From contig JAFPXU010000006.1 in assembly GCA_017394605.1 (NCBI GenBank), forward strand, positions 1-47,897: DNA of 47,897 bases. The letters are read 5' to 3'. The position numbers were made by a program, and so were the translations under genes. Source of the stretch: Clostridia bacterium (GTDB taxonomy: Bacteria > Bacillota_A > Clostridia > Christensenellales > CAG-138). This document shows, in pieces, positions 31,880-42,353 of the stretch; the stretch's first letter is position 1; each line of letters begins with the position of its first letter. The notes beneath the pieces were generated by a model. That model worked only from the letters and a program-made list of their open reading frames with translations. It searched no databases and had not been told where the DNA came from.

Positions 31880-33343
31880 TCAGTTGTCCGAAAGCTTATA
31901 CCCGTTCTTCATATGCACACTTGCTTCATGCAGCACTTTGTTCAGCGTATCCGCAGTCTGTTCCCTGACCATTGAACATATCCGTTTATTTGCCTCTTCC
32001 GTCAAAGACCAATCCGTATTTTTCGCCATTTTCCGATCGTAATCCAGAATGATCCGACGCCCTTTGACAAGCACAGCATTATGATATCTTTCAATTTGCT
32101 GTGCACAATCGAAATAGTTCGGGTCGGCAAGCGCGCCGATGAGGCGGCTGCTCCAGTACAGATTCTCCGTTGAAGCGTCCGTTGACACTTTACTGAGATA
32201 ATCCGGCATTTTCGAAACGTTCGCATAGAGCGGAACAAAGCAGGAAAATGTAGTTGATCCGAAACTGATCCACTCGATTCCACGGAGCGCTTCCGGTACT
32301 CCGCTCCGGATCTGACAGATCGATGTAACGCCCGTGCGGTTGATTCCGATCGAACGGTACCTCCCGCGCTTTCCCGTGTCACGGTTCCGGTACGGATCGT
32401 AATCAGTTCCCTGATAGTGGGAAGAAAGCAGGTACTTCACGTCTTCAACGGTTACCTTCCGGTCCGGTACGATCGACCACGGAATATTGTCGCTTTCCGG
32501 TCCGAACTCCGCATTTCCCCCATCCCACATATGAGAAACCGGTGCGAGATATCTTCCCATGAACCAGGCACGCGGCGTGTTGTAGATATGGTCCGTGTCC
32601 GTTCGGGAACCGAATATGTTTCTTGGATTTCTCCCGCCTTCCGTGTTCAGATCAAGATTGTTGTTTTTGATGAACTCCCGCAGATCTTCCGAGCAGAGAT
32701 GATTCTCCTTCTTCCCGAATGCGTCCACAAAGTCGAATGCATCCATACCGAACTGATTCGGATTAATCACCACGCGGTCATCCGGCACCTTCCTCGCCAT
32801 CCAGTGGTGTCCGCCGATCGTTTCAAGCCACCAAACCTCATCACTGTCATTAAATGCGATTCCGTTGGATTCATAGGTCCCGTATGTTTCGAGCAGCGAA
32901 GCAAGCCTCATCACGCCTTCTCTCGCGGATCGGATATACGGGAGTACAAGAACCACGATGTCCTCTTCGCCGATACCGCCCGGTATGTCTTTCTCCCCGC
33001 GCTTTTTCGCCTTGCGGTATTCCACCAGAGGATCCGCCGACAGAACGCGCGGATTGGATGTGATCGTTTCCGTCGCCGTCATCCCGACGTTGGCGGCGTT
33101 GATCCCGGTCGCCGCCCATATGCCTTTGGAACGGTCCACGCTCGGACACGCCGTATACCGAAGAGGATTATCCGGCAGTTCGATCTCAACATGGGAGATA
33201 ACGCTTTTATACTTTTTCGGCTGCTTTTTAGGATCCACGACAACGCACTTCTTTACGTCAAAATGACCGTCATCCGTTCTGGCGATCATGGTGGAATGAT
33301 CGTTGCTGGCATTTTTCCCGACGAGTATTGTTGTACAGGGCAT
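31880..33343 (-). CDS. C69-family dipeptidase
   Basis: A 487-aa Ntn-hydrolase dipeptidase of peptidase family C69 (PepD type). It opens MPCTTILVGKNAS; Cys3 is the expected nucleophile, exposed after removal of the first residues. TMIARTDDGH near 18-27 is the conserved N-terminal block, and YESNGIAFNDSDEVWWLETIG near 153 (split by the motif NDSDEVWW) is the other signature. The start at 33343 is chosen for GGAG before it and for the family N-terminus; an in-frame start 54 bases earlier has no site. No signal peptide, so probably a cytoplasmic peptide-recycling enzyme. No strong promoter was found, and it follows a gltX terminator. Confidence 0.88.
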   Translation of the reverse strand: MPCTTILVGKNASNDHSTMIARTDDGHFDVKKCVVVDPKKQPKKYKSVISHVEIELPDNPLRYTACPSVDRSKGIWAATGINAANVGMTATETITSNPRVLSADPLVEYRKAKKRGEKDIPGGIGEEDIVVLVLPYIRSAREGVMRLASLLETYGTYESNGIAFNDSDEVWWLETIGGHHWMARKVPDDRVVINPNQFGMDAFDFVDAFGKKENHLCSEDLREFIKNNNLDLNTEGGRNPRNIFGSRTDTDHIYNTPRAWFMGRYLAPVSHMWDGGNAEFGPESDNIPWSIVPDRKVTVEDVKYLLSSHYQGTDYDPYRNRDTGKRGRYRSIGINRTGVTSICQIRSGVPEALRGIEWISFGSTTFSCFVPLYANVSKMPDYLSKVSTDASTENLYWSSRLIGALADPNYFDCAQQIERYHNAVLVKGRRIILDYDRKMAKNTDWSLTEEANKRICSMVREQTADTLNKVLHEASVHMKNGYKLSDN

Positions 33344-33395
33344 TATGTTCTTCTCCTTTTCTGATTCGTTTCCCGGCGGTCTGCCGGCATCTATC

Positions 33396-33424
33396 AAAAA
33401 GACAGGGCGCTTGTTTCAGCGCCC
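33396..33424 (-). terminator. Terminator of glnS-gltX
   Basis: Minus strand GGGCGC-8-GCGCCC stem followed by TGTCTTTTT, 20 bases after the gltX stop codon. Confidence 0.83.
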
Positions 33425-33443
33425 GTTAAGTCTCCGTCGTTTA

Positions 33444-34901
33444 TCAGTATCCTTCCGCGCGAAGCTTCTCTCTTCCGATATGAAGTCTTCTGAGAGACTC
33501 CTCACGACCTATCAGCATAGCGATCTCGATCGCACCTCCAGGCGTGACTTCCTGACCGGCCAAAGCGATCCGGACAGGCCACAGCATCGTTCCGTTTTTC
33601 ATGCCGCGTTCCTGCGCCATCCCGATAAGCAGGTCGTGTACAGACGTCTCATCCCAGGAAGGGAGGGCTTCCAGCGCCGGAATTGCCAGATCGAGTACGG
33701 ATGCCGCCACGGCCGGATCGGTTTTGGACTTCTTGTTGGTAAACAGCGCAATACTGTAATCCGGAAGGTCGGTCAAAAAGCCAACGATTCCCGGAATCCC
33801 TGTGAATACGTCAACCCGCTCATGCAGACATTTGAACAGGATGGACGTATTCATTCCGTCTACGCCGGCCTGTTTATAATAGGGCATGGCATGCTTTGTA
33901 AACTCTTCTTCACTCAGGTTTTTAATATACTGCTGGTTCATCCACGTCAGCTTTGCCGGATCGAAAATGGCGGGAGATTTACTCATCCCCTCGACACTGA
34001 ATGCTTCCACCAGCTCCGGAAGCGTGAAAAATTCCCGTTCGTCGCCCGGATTCCAACCCAGCAGTGCGACATAATTGACAATTGCTTCGGAAAGATATCC
34101 CTTGTTGACGTAATCCTCATAATAGGCGTCACCGTCGCGTTTCGACAGCTTGTGCTGTGCGTCCCGCATGATCGGTGTCATATGAATATAAACTGGTTTC
34201 TCCCATCCGAACGCCTCATACAGAAGATTGTATTTCGGCGTTGACGCAAGATATTCGTTGCCGCGCATGACATGTGTGATGCCCATGGTATGGTCATCGA
34301 TCACGTTCGCAAAATTGTAGGTCGGCATTCCGTCCGCTTTGATTAGAATCATATCGTCCAGTTCAGAGCAGTCCACGGAGATATGTCCGTATATGACATC
34401 GTCGAAACTGGCCTCTCCGCTGACAGGAACGTTCTGGCGGATAACATACGGCTCTCCCGCCGCAATCCTTCTTTCCACTTCCTCTTTTGAGAGATTCAGA
34501 CAGTGCTTGTCGTATTTCCAGACTTCGCCCTTCTTCTCAGACTCGGCGCGCCTTTCTTCCAATTCATCTTTTGTGCAGAAGCAGTAATACGCTTTTCCGG
34601 CTTCCACGAGCTGCTTTGCATAGGGCAAATAGAGATCTTTCCGCTCCGACTGGACATACGGACCGAAATGGCCTCCGATATCCGGGCCTTCATCCCACTG
34701 GATCCCGATCCCGCGAAGCGTATTGTAGATTACGTCGACTGCCCCCGGAACATATCTGGCCTGATCGGTATCCTCAATACGGAGAATAAAACTGCCCCCG
34801 TTATGCTTTGCGTAAAGATAGGTATACAATGCGCTCCTGAGATTGCCGAGATGCATAAACCCGGTCGGCGACGGCGCAAATCTTGTTCGAACAGTACCCA
34901 T
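33444..34901 (-). CDS. gltX: Glutamyl-tRNA synthetase
   Basis: Charges tRNA-Glu with glutamate. This 485-aa class I synthetase has FAPSPTGFMHLGN at 8-20 (HIGH-type signature HLGN), the KLSKR form of the KMSKS loop near 252-256, and a C-terminal anticodon-binding helical domain. GAGGAGG precedes the ATG, nine bases after the glnS stop codon. It forms a two-gene operon with glnS and ends in a clear terminator. Having a separate GlnRS beside it suggests a discriminating GluRS that charges only tRNA-Glu; this is inference. Confidence 0.96.
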   Translation of the reverse strand: MGTVRTRFAPSPTGFMHLGNLRSALYTYLYAKHNGGSFILRIEDTDQARYVPGAVDVIYNTLRGIGIQWDEGPDIGGHFGPYVQSERKDLYLPYAKQLVEAGKAYYCFCTKDELEERRAESEKKGEVWKYDKHCLNLSKEEVERRIAAGEPYVIRQNVPVSGEASFDDVIYGHISVDCSELDDMILIKADGMPTYNFANVIDDHTMGITHVMRGNEYLASTPKYNLLYEAFGWEKPVYIHMTPIMRDAQHKLSKRDGDAYYEDYVNKGYLSEAIVNYVALLGWNPGDEREFFTLPELVEAFSVEGMSKSPAIFDPAKLTWMNQQYIKNLSEEEFTKHAMPYYKQAGVDGMNTSILFKCLHERVDVFTGIPGIVGFLTDLPDYSIALFTNKKSKTDPAVAASVLDLAIPALEALPSWDETSVHDLLIGMAQERGMKNGTMLWPVRIALAGQEVTPGGAIEIAMLIGREESLRRLHIGREKLRAEGY

Positions 34902-34910
34902 GAATCCTCC

Positions 34911-36548
34911 TCAGATTTTAAAACTGTCTTTCAGCCCGACCGTCCGGTTGAACACCGGTTTCTCAGGCATGGAATCCGTATCCTTGCAGAAATAACCGAT
35001 CCGCATAAACTGGAACGTATCTCCCGGCCGCGCAGTGTTCACGGCGGGTTCGACATATCCATCGCAGACCGTCAGGGATGACGGGTTCAGACGTTCCGTA
35101 AACGGAAGTTCCGGATCCGCCTCCGGATCCAGCAGCTCGTCATACAGGCGGAATTCTGCTGGAACGGCGCTTGTTCTCGGGACGAACTGGAGCGTTCCCT
35201 TGACTTTCCGCTCGCACTCTCCGCCCTTGGTCTCAGGGTCATACGTGACATGAACGGCTGTGACGACTCCCTCATCGGTCGCTTCCCATCCGGTGCATTT
35301 GACGACATATGCCCCTTTCAGACGCACTTCGCCGTCCGGTTTCAGACGGAAATACTTTTTCGGAGGATTGATGGAAAAATCGTCACGGTCGATGTACAGC
35401 TCTTTTTCGAACACGACCGTGTGCGTGCCCGCGTCCGGATTTCCCGGGAGATTCTCCACCTGGAATTCTTCCGTTCTGCCATCTTCCCAGTTGTCCACGA
35501 TGACGCGGAGCGGATTGATGACCGCCATATATCGCCAAGCGTTCGCGTTCAGGTCCTCACGGACGCAGTGCTCAAGCATTGCCGTCTCAACCACGGAATC
35601 CGCCTTCGCAACGCCTACCCTGTCCAGAAAGTCCCGGATCGATTCGGCCGTATATCCTCTCCGCCGCATGCCGCACAGCGTCGGCATTCTCGGATCGTCC
35701 CAACCGCTCACATTTTTTTCCTCGACCAACTGGCGGAGATAGCGCTTGCTCATGACGGTGTTTGTCAGATTCAGCCTCGCGAACTCGATCTGACGGGGTC
35801 TGTTATCAAACCCGCACTGCTCGACCACCCAGTCGTACAGCGGCCGATGCGCTTCATATTCAAGCGAACAGAGCGAGTGCGTAACGCCCTCGATTGCGTC
35901 CTGAATGGGATGCGCGAAGTCATACATGGGGTAGATGCACCATTTATCGCCGGTCTGATGATGGCTGATGTGCTTGATCCTGTAAAGAGCGGGATCCCGC
36001 ATATTGATATTCGGGGAAGCCATGTCGATCTTCGCGCGCAGTGTCCTGGCGCCGTCTTCAAATTCCCCGTTTTTCATCCGTTCAAACAGGTCAAGGTTCT
36101 CCTCGACGCTTCTGTCCCTGTACGGACTGTTTTTCCCGGGTTCCGTCAGTGTTCCCCTGTACTCACGCATTTCATCTTTGGAGAGATCGTCCACGTACGC
36201 GAGTCCTTTTTTGATCAGTTTTACCGCCAGCTCATAGCACTGGTCAAAATAGGAGGAGCCGAAGAGAAGCTTATCCCAGTGAAATCCGAGCCACTCGATA
36301 TCTCCCTTGATCGCTTCCACATACTCCACGTCTTCCTTGGTCGGGTTCGTATCGTCAAAGCGCAGGTTGCAGGTTCCGCCGAACCGTTCGGCTGTTCCGA
36401 AATCAATGCACAGCGCTTTTGCATGCCCAATATGAAGATAGCCGTTGGGCTCCGGCGGGAATCTTGTTTTTACCCGCGGTCCTTTTTCACGGATATCCTG
36501 CTCAATGATTTCTTCGATAAAATTCTTGGTTTTCAGTGCTTCTTCCAT
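34911..36548 (-). CDS. glnS: Glutaminyl-tRNA synthetase
   Basis: Charges tRNA-Gln with glutamine directly. This 545-aa class I synthetase has [14 protein letters not shown] at 31-44 (HIGH at 39-42), RFDDTNP near 64-70, VMSKRYL near 266 as the KMSKS loop, and the two beta-barrel anticodon-binding domains expected of bacterial GlnRS. GGAGGG precedes the ATG and a consensus promoter lies 43 bases further. Many Bacillota lack GlnRS and use the GatCAB amidation route, so its presence is informative about this lineage. Confidence 0.96.
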   Translation of the reverse strand: MEEALKTKNFIEEIIEQDIREKGPRVKTRFPPEPNGYLHIGHAKALCIDFGTAERFGGTCNLRFDDTNPTKEDVEYVEAIKGDIEWLGFHWDKLLFGSSYFDQCYELAVKLIKKGLAYVDDLSKDEMREYRGTLTEPGKNSPYRDRSVEENLDLFERMKNGEFEDGARTLRAKIDMASPNINMRDPALYRIKHISHHQTGDKWCIYPMYDFAHPIQDAIEGVTHSLCSLEYEAHRPLYDWVVEQCGFDNRPRQIEFARLNLTNTVMSKRYLRQLVEEKNVSGWDDPRMPTLCGMRRRGYTAESIRDFLDRVGVAKADSVVETAMLEHCVREDLNANAWRYMAVINPLRVIVDNWEDGRTEEFQVENLPGNPDAGTHTVVFEKELYIDRDDFSINPPKKYFRLKPDGEVRLKGAYVVKCTGWEATDEGVVTAVHVTYDPETKGGECERKVKGTLQFVPRTSAVPAEFRLYDELLDPEADPELPFTERLNPSSLTVCDGYVEPAVNTARPGDTFQFMRIGYFCKDTDSMPEKPVFNRTVGLKDSFKI

Positions 36549-36590
36549 ATTCCCTCCGAATCATGCCAACACATTAGGGTTCAATTTAAT

Positions 36591-36620
36591 ATGATATCGT
36601 TTTCCCGTTCCGATTGTCAA
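36591..36620 (-). promoter_or_regulatory. Promoter of glnS-gltX
   Basis: Minus strand TTGACA (perfect) -N18-TATCAT. Confidence 0.8.
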
Positions 36621-36687
36621 ATTATGCGTTCTCCAAAATGCGCGCATGCCGGTCTTTCTTTACGGTTTTTCGTCCGTTTGTTCCACG

Positions 36688-36713
36688 AAAAACGCCGCGC
36701 ATGATGCGCGGCG
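36688..36713 (-). terminator. Terminator of the pth-mfd-foldase group
   Basis: Minus strand CGCCGCGCA/TGCGCGGCG forms a perfect 9-bp stem with a 3-base loop followed by TTTTTC, 28 bases after the foldase stop codon. Confidence 0.88.
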
Positions 36714-36740
36714 CTCTTCATGATCTGTATATGCATTATT

Positions 36741-38123
36741 TTATTTCCCGACAGGGCGGTACGCATCCGGATACAGTGTGACGATGCTCCGGTCTGCAGT
36801 CCATTCATCCTGTGTCTTCTGCCAGAGTTCATCCTGTTTCTCGGCAAGTGCCAGTTTTGTCACAGCCTCGCGGATATCTTCCAGCTGTTTCTGGCCCGGG
36901 GTCTCTTCTCCGACCATATAGACGATATGGTACGCGTCGTCTTCGGAAATAATTTCGGAGTATTCCCCCGCTTTCAGCTTGGAAGCCGCATCTCGGATGG
37001 CCTCGCTCCAGTAACCGTCCTCGTCCGTAAGGAGAATCAGATATCCTTTTTCAGCGATCTCTGGATAATCTGTATAAACCGTGTCTTCATTGTATTCCGC
37101 GAACACTTCTTCAAAAGAAACGCCGCTCTGAAGTTTTTCATGCGCGTCTTCGATCCTCTCTCTGGCAGCGCTGATATACTCCTCCCGCATAACGTCCGCG
37201 GAGGCTTTCCTGTCGGAATAATCCTTTTCGATCTCGGCGATTCTGTCCTTGTCTTCCGATCCGGACAACACCAGCCTTCCGTATTCCGCCTCGAGATCTG
37301 TCATCTCCTCCCGGATTGACTCATAGCTTTCATCGATCGCTCCATCCGGCTGGACGGTCAGCACCTTGATTCTCGCGTAATTCTCGGGAACGACCACAAC
37401 GATATCGCCCGCACCCATCTCGAAGTCCATTTCTCCGCTCAGATACTGGGAAGGATTCTCCATCGTAACGGTCTGATCCTCGAGAAGGCCGTCATAGTAT
37501 GCCTGAACTTCTTCCTCGTTCACCTCTGCGCCGTCCTTGACCATCTTCTCAAGATTCTGGTTCGCATATGTCTCTCTGTAATAGTCACGGAGATAGTCCA
37601 TGTACTCCTCGAATCCCATTTCCCATCCGTAGTTCAGCAGATCCGCGTTGATCAGATCGATTGCTGCATTGCGCGCATTTTCGTCAGAAGAATCTTTCCC
37701 TTCTTCCAGATAGTAATTAATCAGATTCGCTTCTTCGTCCGCGACAGTTTTCTCCAGCTCTGCCTCCTGCTCTTCCGTCAGCTGATCGCATCCGTTTTCC
37801 TTCGCTTTTACCTTCAGAATCGCGGTCTTGACCAGCATTTCCACGATGGTATCCTGAACCGTCTCGATGTCCACGTCCTCTGTCGGGACGGGCTGTCCGT
37901 AATATGAATACATCTGAATATATTCGTTATACGAATCTTCCACGTCGCCAACCGTTATGACTTCGCCTCCCACAGTCGCAGCCGTGGCTTCGCGATCGAT
38001 CTCGGAATTGACCTGAACCGTCTCGATTCTGTCTGCCGAATCCGTCGCTGTCGAACAGGCCGAAACGGAGACCAGCATGAGAACGCAGGCAAGTGCAGCT
38101 GTTATCTTCTTCATCAAATGCAT
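36741..38123 (-). CDS. Peptidyl-prolyl isomerase lipoprotein (PrsA/SurA-like)
   Basis: An extracytoplasmic foldase predicted to help exported proteins fold. The 460-aa precursor has a lipoprotein signal peptide ending in the lipobox VSAC (Cys23), a SurA-N-like helical region (about 45-215) and a C-terminal parvulin-type isomerase domain (about 315-425, with AREEYISAARERIED-like leader helix, SFEEVFAEYNED and GYLILLTDEDG). The start at 38123 is nine bases from GAGGAG; the internal ATG three codons later is too far. It lies 48 bases after mfd in the same direction; the order pth-mfd-foldase is common in Bacillota. Confidence 0.88.
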   Translation of the reverse strand: MHLMKKITAALACVLMLVSVSACSTATDSADRIETVQVNSEIDREATAATVGGEVITVGDVEDSYNEYIQMYSYYGQPVPTEDVDIETVQDTIVEMLVKTAILKVKAKENGCDQLTEEQEAELEKTVADEEANLINYYLEEGKDSSDENARNAAIDLINADLLNYGWEMGFEEYMDYLRDYYRETYANQNLEKMVKDGAEVNEEEVQAYYDGLLEDQTVTMENPSQYLSGEMDFEMGAGDIVVVVPENYARIKVLTVQPDGAIDESYESIREEMTDLEAEYGRLVLSGSEDKDRIAEIEKDYSDRKASADVMREEYISAARERIEDAHEKLQSGVSFEEVFAEYNEDTVYTDYPEIAEKGYLILLTDEDGYWSEAIRDAASKLKAGEYSEIISEDDAYHIVYMVGEETPGQKQLEDIREAVTKLALAEKQDELWQKTQDEWTADRSIVTLYPDAYRPVGK

Positions 38124-38171
38124 CTCTATTCTCTCCTCAGAATTCTCGATAATCCTCTTGCATTATAAACA

Positions 38172-41100
38172 TCAGGATGTGGCAACACAATGTCCTATCG
38201 TGTAAATAAATTGTGGCAAATCCGCTATGATTCTGTCCGTGGATTCCTTCTTCCTTGACAGAACGATTGAAAGCGGCTCCGACGCCACGATCCGCGCGCC
38301 TTTGATCTGAGAAACGGCACTGATCAGCATTTCTCCGTCGAGTGCGGCATTTTCAGCGAATTGCAGACGCGTTTCCTTTTCGCTGACCGTGACCTTGGTC
38401 AGGTATGCGCGGGCGGCATAATGCTTGATCAGCGCTATCCGGAACAGATTTCGGACCGCGTCCGGCAGCTCGCCGTATCTGTCCTCTATCTCTTCCTCGA
38501 GCAGCAGTTCCGATTCCTTGCTGTCCACATCCGCTATCCTGCGGTACAGCTCCATCCTCTGCCCTTCACTGGAAACATACTCCTTCGGGATATGCGCGTT
38601 CAATGGAATCTCCACCGAAACGTCCGTTTCAAATTCAACGGACTCCCCTCGTGCCTCCTTCAGCGCGTTCCGGATGATTTTCAGATAATACTCATATCCT
38701 ATGTCTGCGATATGTCCGTGCTGTTCGGCTCCCAGAAGACTTCCAGCCCCGCGGATCTCCAGATCCCGCATAGCAAGCTGGAACCCAGCTCCGAATTCCG
38801 TAAATTCCCTGATTGCCCGCAGTCTTTTCTGCGCCTTTTCGCTCAGCGCGCGGCCGCTTTGAACGGTCAGATATGCATAGCCGAGACGGTTGCTTCTTCC
38901 GATTCTCCCTCGAAGCTGATAAAGCTGTGCAAGACCGAATCTGTCGGCGTCCAGAACAATCATCGTGTTGGCGTTCGGAATATCCAGTCCGCTTTCAATA
39001 ATGGTGGAGCAGAGCAGGATATCCGCTTCCCTCTCCATGAATGAAATCATGGCCTTTTCCAGAACACGTTCGTTCATTTGCCCGTGTGCAGCGATAATGC
39101 TTGCGGAAGGCACCAGTTCCCGCAGATGTGCGGCTATTCCTTCGAAATTCTGTACTTTATTTGAAACGACATAGACCTGTCCTCCTCTTGCGATCTCCTT
39201 TGTGATCGCGTCCGTAACCAGTCCGTCTGTATATTCAAGCACAACGGTCTGAACCGGATATCTCCCTTCCGGAGGCGTCCCCAATACGCTGATATCTCTT
39301 ATTCCGGTCATCGACAGATTGAGCGTTCTCGGGATCGGTGTCGCGGTCAGCGTCAGCACGTCGATCTGCTGCCGCATGGCTTTGATCTGCTCCTTATGAT
39401 TCACACCGAAGCGGTGTTCCTCGTCGATGATCAGCAGACCAAGATCCTTAAACTGAACGCTTTTCGAAAGCAGCGCATGCGTTCCGATTACGATATCGAT
39501 CTGCCCCTCCCGAAGTTTCTGCCTGATCGCATCCATTTCTTTCTTGGATCTGAACCGGGACATGCAGGCAATTCTGACCGGGAAGTCTGAAAAGCGCTCT
39601 TTGAAAGTGTTGTAATGCTGCTGTGCGAGAATGGTCGTCGGGACGAGCAGCGCCACCTGTTTGGAATCCTGGACCGCCTTGAGGGCTGCGCGCAGGGCGA
39701 TTTCCGTTTTCCCGTATCCTACGTCCCCGCACAGAAGCCGGTCCATCGGTTTCGGCTTTTCCATATCCGCCTTGACTTCCGCAATGCTTTGCAGCTGGTC
39801 CGGCGTTTCCGTATAGGGAAATCTCTCCTCCAGCTGTTTCTGCCAGGGGCTGTCTGATGAAAACGCGTGCCCCTTGATCTGGGCCCTTGCCGCATACAGT
39901 TCGGCAAGGTCAACCGCCAGTTTCTTGGCCGCCTCTCTTGCCTTTCTGACTCTGCCCTGCCATTCCGATCCCCCGAGTCTGGACAGGCTGGGAACGGCAT
40001 CCTCATCTCCGCCGCCGATATATTTCTGGACCCGGTCCATGTTTTCCGTCGGAACGTACAGCCGGTCTCCGCCGTGATATTCGATCAGAAGATAATCCCG
40101 GGTGTTTCCTTCCGTCGTAAGAGGCTCTATTCCGATAAACCTGCCGATCCCGTATGATTCGTGGACGACATAATCTCCGCGCGAAAGATCGGACAGGAGT
40201 ATCGTTTTGCGCTTTCCGCTCTTCCGCTTATCAATGTTCTTTTTCCCGAACAGATCTGTCGCACCAAGTACAATACGGCGGACAGACGGATAATAAAATC
40301 CGGATAGCAGATTTTCTTTTGTGATCCAAATCTCTGAGAAGCGGTCCGTCCGATCAATCTTCTCCGTCACCCTGACGGGAACCCCGTTGTCTCTCAACTG
40401 TTCGGCAAGCGATTCTGCGTGTTCTCCTGCGTAAAGAATGACGGCGTTTCCTTCCGTTCTCCAGCGCTCCGTATCCGCCGCCAGTTCCCGTATGTCGCCC
40501 ATGTATTTGGGCGCCGGTCGCACCGTGAACTGAACGGTCTCTTTCGGTGAAAACCGGGGATGCGAGCGGAAAAACGCATAAATCACGGCTGTCGACGGCC
40601 CTGACAGTCTGTTCAGGATCTCCTGCTCTGAAGCCAGAAGATTCCACTGAAGAGAATTCCCTTCCTGACGGTCCAGCATGGTCGTCACGGTTTCCCGGAA
40701 GGTCATCTCCGCCGTTTTCGCCGCTTCTTCCACTCTTGAAGGTTCGTCCAGAATGATGACGGTATCATCGGGCAAATAATCGAGAATCACATCTGTTTCC
40801 GCATACAGCATGGGAAGCAGGGCTTCCGCTCCGGCACTGAACTGACCGATCTCCCACATCGATCTCTGCGCTTCGAATCCCGTATCGTCCTCTGTCAGTT
40901 CCATGGCGCGGGCAACCGCATCCTTCCCCTGCGGCACTTCGTAGGCGGGAGATATCAGCAGTTCCGTCCTCTGTCGGACGGAAACCTGCGTAACAGGATC
41001 AAAATCCCGCATCTGATCCACGGTATCGCCCCAGAATTCGATTCTGACGGCATAGCGCTCCTGTGGCGGATAGATGTCAACAAGATCTCCCCTTGCGGCA

Positions 41101-41612
41101 ACCTGTCCGCGTGCTTCAACTAATTCGACACGCTCATACCCCGCCTCGCAAAGCTTTTTCACCAGCTGTCGGGGTTCCATCGTATCGCCGCTGCGGATGC
41201 GGTAGCACTGTTCAAAGAAAGCTTTCTTCGGCGCAAGTCTCTGCAAGACCGCTTCAATCGAACAAAGTATGACTGGCCTCTCGCTGGTCACCGCCCTCGT
41301 CAGAGCTCCCACTCTCTGTATGCTCCGTTCATCGGAAACATTCAGTACATGTACCAGCGGGACGTCACGGGGAAGAAACACGGCCGCTTCCGGAAAAAAG
41401 CCTCTCGTCATTTCCCACATTTCCATTGCGCCGGTATCCGTCGCGCAGATATACAGCACCGGTCTCCTTTCTCCTGTGCATGCAATCAGATGCGCTTTCC
41501 CGGCATCCTGAAGTCCGAATACCGCGACAGGACCCTCTTTTCTTTCGATGGCCTCTTCGAACCGCCTGTATTCCGGCATCTCATATAGAATTCTGCTAAG
41601 TGAATTTTCCAT
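38172..41612 (-). CDS. mfd: Transcription-repair coupling factor Mfd
   Basis: Removes RNA polymerase stalled at DNA lesions and recruits the UvrABC system. At 1146 aa it is full length. The N-terminal UvrB-like part (DLVDIYPP, RIEFWGDTVDQMRDFDP) is followed by a CarD-like RNA-polymerase-interaction domain (LSRGDYVVHESYGIGRFIG). The RecG-like translocase has Walker A GDVGYGKTE near 630 and DEEHRFG near 730, and the C-terminal TRCF domain ends the protein. AAGGA precedes the ATG. pth lies 82 bp upstream in the same direction. Confidence 0.97.
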   Translation of the reverse strand: MENSLSRILYEMPEYRRFEEAIERKEGPVAVFGLQDAGKAHLIACTGERRPVLYICATDTGAMEMWEMTRGFFPEAAVFLPRDVPLVHVLNVSDERSIQRVGALTRAVTSERPVILCSIEAVLQRLAPKKAFFEQCYRIRSGDTMEPRQLVKKLCEAGYERVELVEARGQVAARGDLVDIYPPQERYAVRIEFWGDTVDQMRDFDPVTQVSVRQRTELLISPAYEVPQGKDAVARAMELTEDDTGFEAQRSMWEIGQFSAGAEALLPMLYAETDVILDYLPDDTVIILDEPSRVEEAAKTAEMTFRETVTTMLDRQEGNSLQWNLLASEQEILNRLSGPSTAVIYAFFRSHPRFSPKETVQFTVRPAPKYMGDIRELAADTERWRTEGNAVILYAGEHAESLAEQLRDNGVPVRVTEKIDRTDRFSEIWITKENLLSGFYYPSVRRIVLGATDLFGKKNIDKRKSGKRKTILLSDLSRGDYVVHESYGIGRFIGIEPLTTEGNTRDYLLIEYHGGDRLYVPTENMDRVQKYIGGGDEDAVPSLSRLGGSEWQGRVRKAREAAKKLAVDLAELYAARAQIKGHAFSSDSPWQKQLEERFPYTETPDQLQSIAEVKADMEKPKPMDRLLCGDVGYGKTEIALRAALKAVQDSKQVALLVPTTILAQQHYNTFKERFSDFPVRIACMSRFRSKKEMDAIRQKLREGQIDIVIGTHALLSKSVQFKDLGLLIIDEEHRFGVNHKEQIKAMRQQIDVLTLTATPIPRTLNLSMTGIRDISVLGTPPEGRYPVQTVVLEYTDGLVTDAITKEIARGGQVYVVSNKVQNFEGIAAHLRELVPSASIIAAHGQMNERVLEKAMISFMEREADILLCSTIIESGLDIPNANTMIVLDADRFGLAQLYQLRGRIGRSNRLGYAYLTVQSGRALSEKAQKRLRAIREFTEFGAGFQLAMRDLEIRGAGSLLGAEQHGHIADIGYEYYLKIIRNALKEARGESVEFETDVSVEIPLNAHIPKEYVSSEGQRMELYRRIADVDSKESELLLEEEIEDRYGELPDAVRNLFRIALIKHYAARAYLTKVTVSEKETRLQFAENAALDGEMLISAVSQIKGARIVASEPLSIVLSRKKESTDRIIADLPQFIYTIGHCVATS

Positions 41613-41694
41613 TCCGGACGTCCTTTTTACGTATCACAACAAGGCGAAAAGCAGATGCCCTCGCCTGTGAAAACTCGTCATATGCAACGAAATG

Positions 41695-42288
41695 TCAGCT
41701 CCGTACGGACGCTTTGTTTTCGTGTTTTTTATTGAAAAGCGCTTGTGCGCTGTCAATCTTTCCGTCCAGAATCATGATCGCCGCCTCCGCAGCGTTCCGG
41801 AAAGAGGTCTTCAGCAGTTCGCTTTCCTCCTGTCCCGGCTTTCCAAGAACATAGTCCTTCAGATCATCATGATGTCCCGGAGACTGCCCCACGCCTATCC
41901 GGATCCTTGGGAACTGGTCTGATCCGATTGAATTGACTACCGAACGCATTCCGTTATGGGTTCCCGCGCTTCCGTTAGCCCGTATCCGCAGAGAGCCGAC
42001 CGGAAGATCGATGTCGTCATATATGACGATCAGATTGGAAGGGGTCAGCTTATAAAAATGGAGCACCTTTTGAACGCAGTCGCCCGACAAATTCATATAG
42101 GTCTGCGGTTTAAGAAGGATAACCCTCTCTCCGTTACGGATTCCGTCGCCGTAAAGCCCGCTCATGCCGTGCCTTGTAACTCTGATGTGCAGTTCTTCCG
42201 CCAGAACATCCAGCGCCTGGAATCCCGCGTTATGTCTCGTGTTCTGATACTCCAGTCCCGGATTTCCCAGCCCGGTTATGATATGCAT
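41695..42288 (-). CDS. pth: Peptidyl-tRNA hydrolase
   Basis: Cuts peptides from stalled peptidyl-tRNA, recycling the tRNA. The 197-aa length is typical. GLGNPGLEYQNTRHNAGF at 6-23 contains Asn10 and the catalytic His19, YDDIDLPVGSLR near 91-102 has the catalytic Asp, and the GSAGTHNGMRS block near 108-118 follows. GGAG lies 12 bases before the ATG, a little far. The promoter (TTGTCA-N18-TAAACT) shares its -35 with the divergent metG promoter. It heads the pth-mfd-foldase group. Confidence 0.96.
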   Translation of the reverse strand: MHIITGLGNPGLEYQNTRHNAGFQALDVLAEELHIRVTRHGMSGLYGDGIRNGERVILLKPQTYMNLSGDCVQKVLHFYKLTPSNLIVIYDDIDLPVGSLRIRANGSAGTHNGMRSVVNSIGSDQFPRIRIGVGQSPGHHDDLKDYVLGKPGQEESELLKTSFRNAAEAAIMILDGKIDSAQALFNKKHENKASVRS

Positions 42289-42323
42289 GAGCCGCGTTTA
42301 CTCCTTTCTGCTTCTTCCGATTC

Positions 42324-42353
42324 AGTTTATCACCGGCCGCGATTTCTTGACAA
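42324..42353 (-). promoter_or_regulatory. Promoter of pth
   Basis: Minus strand TTGTCA-N18-TAAACT with an extended TG. Its -35 occupies 42348-42353, overlapping five bases of the metG -35 on the other strand. Confidence 0.72.
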
